Below, one piece after another: positions 63,221 to 64,000 of a stretch of DNA of 64,000 nucleotides. The notes below the pieces were generated by a model, which saw only the letters and a program-made list of their open reading frames with translations, searched no databases and was not told the DNA's origin. Position numbers and translations under genes: made by a program. The first letter of the stretch is position 1; each line of letters starts with the position of its first letter. Origin of the DNA: Marinobacterium rhizophilum DSM 18822 (GTDB lineage Bacteria; Pseudomonadota; Gammaproteobacteria; Pseudomonadales; Balneatricaceae); assembly GCF_000378045.1 (NCBI RefSeq), contig NZ_KB899095.1, positions 141,873-205,872 of the forward strand. The letters are read 5' to 3'.

Positions 63221-64000
63221 GCTTGTGCCTCCAGCCGAATCAGGAAACAGGCGCCGTGCTCACAGGGCTCAACAACTAGGTCGCCACCATGGGCACGGGC
63301 CAGATCCCGCGCCAGGCCCAGACCAATGCCGGTGCCGGCCACGCCATCGGTGAGTTTGTTGCTGCTGCGATAGAAGGGCTCAAAGATGCGCTGCCGCTCA
63401 CTGGCCTCGATTCCGGGCCCCTGATCCTGCACCCGGATACAGATCAGCGAACCCTCCCGCCAGGATTGCACCTGCAGGGTGCCACTGTCGGCGGCGTATT
63501 TCTCACAGTTGCTGAGCAGGTTGTTGAGGATCTGCTCCAGGGTCCCGGCATCGTAGCGCAGAGTGGCATCAATACCGGCGCTGAATTCCACTGTCATGCC
63601 ACGCTGCCGAAGCAGGGGTGCGAAGGTCTGCAGGATACGCGCGATCTGTTCATCCACATCACCGGACTCGAATCGCAGCCGCAGCTGCCGGCGCTGCAAT
63701 CTGGAAAAGCTCAGCACATTGTCAATCAGCCGCGACAGGCGCTGGCTCTCGCCGGTAATCACGTCCAGATAGCGCAGTACACCCGGATCCTGATCTTCAT
63801 CTCCAAGGCGCTCGTGCAGCATCTCGGCATAGAGCCGCACATTGGTGAGCGGCGTTTTCAGCTCGTGGGACACCTGGTTGACGAAGTTGACCCGCTGGCG
63901 CGCCAGCCGCAGTTCCCGACCGTGCTCGCGATACAGCAGATACCCCAGCAGGCCCAGCCCCAGGGCCAGCAACAGCAGGGGCACCGCCACATTCAGCCAG
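63217..64000 (-). CDS. Sensor histidine kinase (3' part; 5' end beyond the window)
   Basis: The frame is open to the right edge, so the sensor part is missing. The visible portion has a membrane helix (VAVPLLLLALGLGLLGYLLY), then the H-box VNQVSHELKTPLTNVRLYAEML, N-box ILNNLLSNCEKYA, G1 DQGPGIEAS and G2 GVAGTGIGLGLARDLARAHGG. It is a classical HisKA kinase. The gene precedes and overlaps the OmpR-type regulator gene by 4 bases, so the two form a cognate pair. Confidence 0.93.
   Translation of the reverse strand, partial: WLNVAVPLLLLALGLGLLGYLLYREHGRELRLARQRVNFVNQVSHELKTPLTNVRLYAEMLHERLGDEDQDPGVLRYLDVITGESQRLSRLIDNVLSFSRLQRRQLRLRFESGDVDEQIARILQTFAPLLRQRGMTVEFSAGIDATLRYDAGTLEQILNNLLSNCEKYAADSGTLQVQSWREGSLICIRVQDQGPGIEASERQRIFEPFYRSSNKLTDGVAGTGIGLGLARDLARAHGGDLVVEPCEHGACFLIRLEAQA

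Overview
The window reads as chromosome from a free-living, moderately GC-rich gammaproteobacterium, most likely a marine Oceanospirillales-type genus. This rests on the glnA/ntrBC/typA neighbourhood, sigma-54/NtrC control signals, an H-NS-type nucleoid protein, a pentein of c-di-GMP signalling genes and Pseudomonas-like REP hairpins. The genus is an inference. I recognise no tRNA, rRNA, CRISPR array, integrase or transposase.

Layout. 1-8.1 kb: the start of a fused indolepyruvate:ferredoxin oxidoreductase that runs off the left edge, a long gene-free stretch, an orphan ParA/MinD-like ATPase, an H-NS-like protein, trmL, a histidine phosphatase, a broken phosphonate-permease remnant, a cold-shock/DUF1294 membrane protein and an orphan holin-like protein. 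8.2-15.1 kb: the nitrogen core ntrC-ntrB-glnA (minus strand), with a sigma-54 promoter and NtrC site upstream of both glnA and ntrBC, and divergent typA. 15.3-18.3 kb: an AGE-family sugar epimerase/isomerase and an MFS transporter.

18.3-34.9 kb is a catabolic island of three transcription units around a LacI-type regulator: iolD plus a Gfo/Idh/MocA oxidoreductase (minus); an IolE-like TIM-barrel enzyme plus a complete CUT2/RbsABC-type importer (plus); and iolG, a second MocA-type oxidoreductase, an IlvD/Edd dehydratase, a lactonase, an HpcH/HpaI aldolase and an SDR (plus). Four copies of a 14-bp operator close to TGAAAACGTTTTCA lie in the two control regions, two of them inside the spacer of well-formed promoters. 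The set joins inositol-type ring chemistry to a non-phosphorylative sugar-acid pathway, and iolA, iolB and iolC are absent here.

35-41.7 kb: a YjiH-type transporter and an agmatinase-family ureohydrolase (minus) with a divergent LysR regulator, then pip, dtd, a ChrR-like cupin and a DUF2238 membrane protein. 42.4-51.9 kb is the most interesting block: six tightly packed genes encoding two receiver-GGDEF-EAL proteins, a secreted dihaem peroxidase, a membrane histidine kinase, a FIST-domain (NosP-like) sensor and a soluble histidine kinase. The two kinases share a nearly identical catalytic half and the two response regulators share a nearly identical receiver, suggesting two inputs converging on c-di-GMP.

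52-64 kb: a GreB-like factor, a LysR/TSUP divergent pair, ribokinase plus nucleoside hydrolase, a DUF2007 protein, a YeiH-type permease, a very large adenylate cyclase/ATPase/TPR protein and an OmpR-type two-component pair that runs off the right edge. Dispersed structure includes a MITE-like element with 19-bp terminal inverted repeats (two copies, 36.5 and 62.0 kb), a REP doublet, and two places where the 3' end of a gene has been partially duplicated in tandem just downstream.
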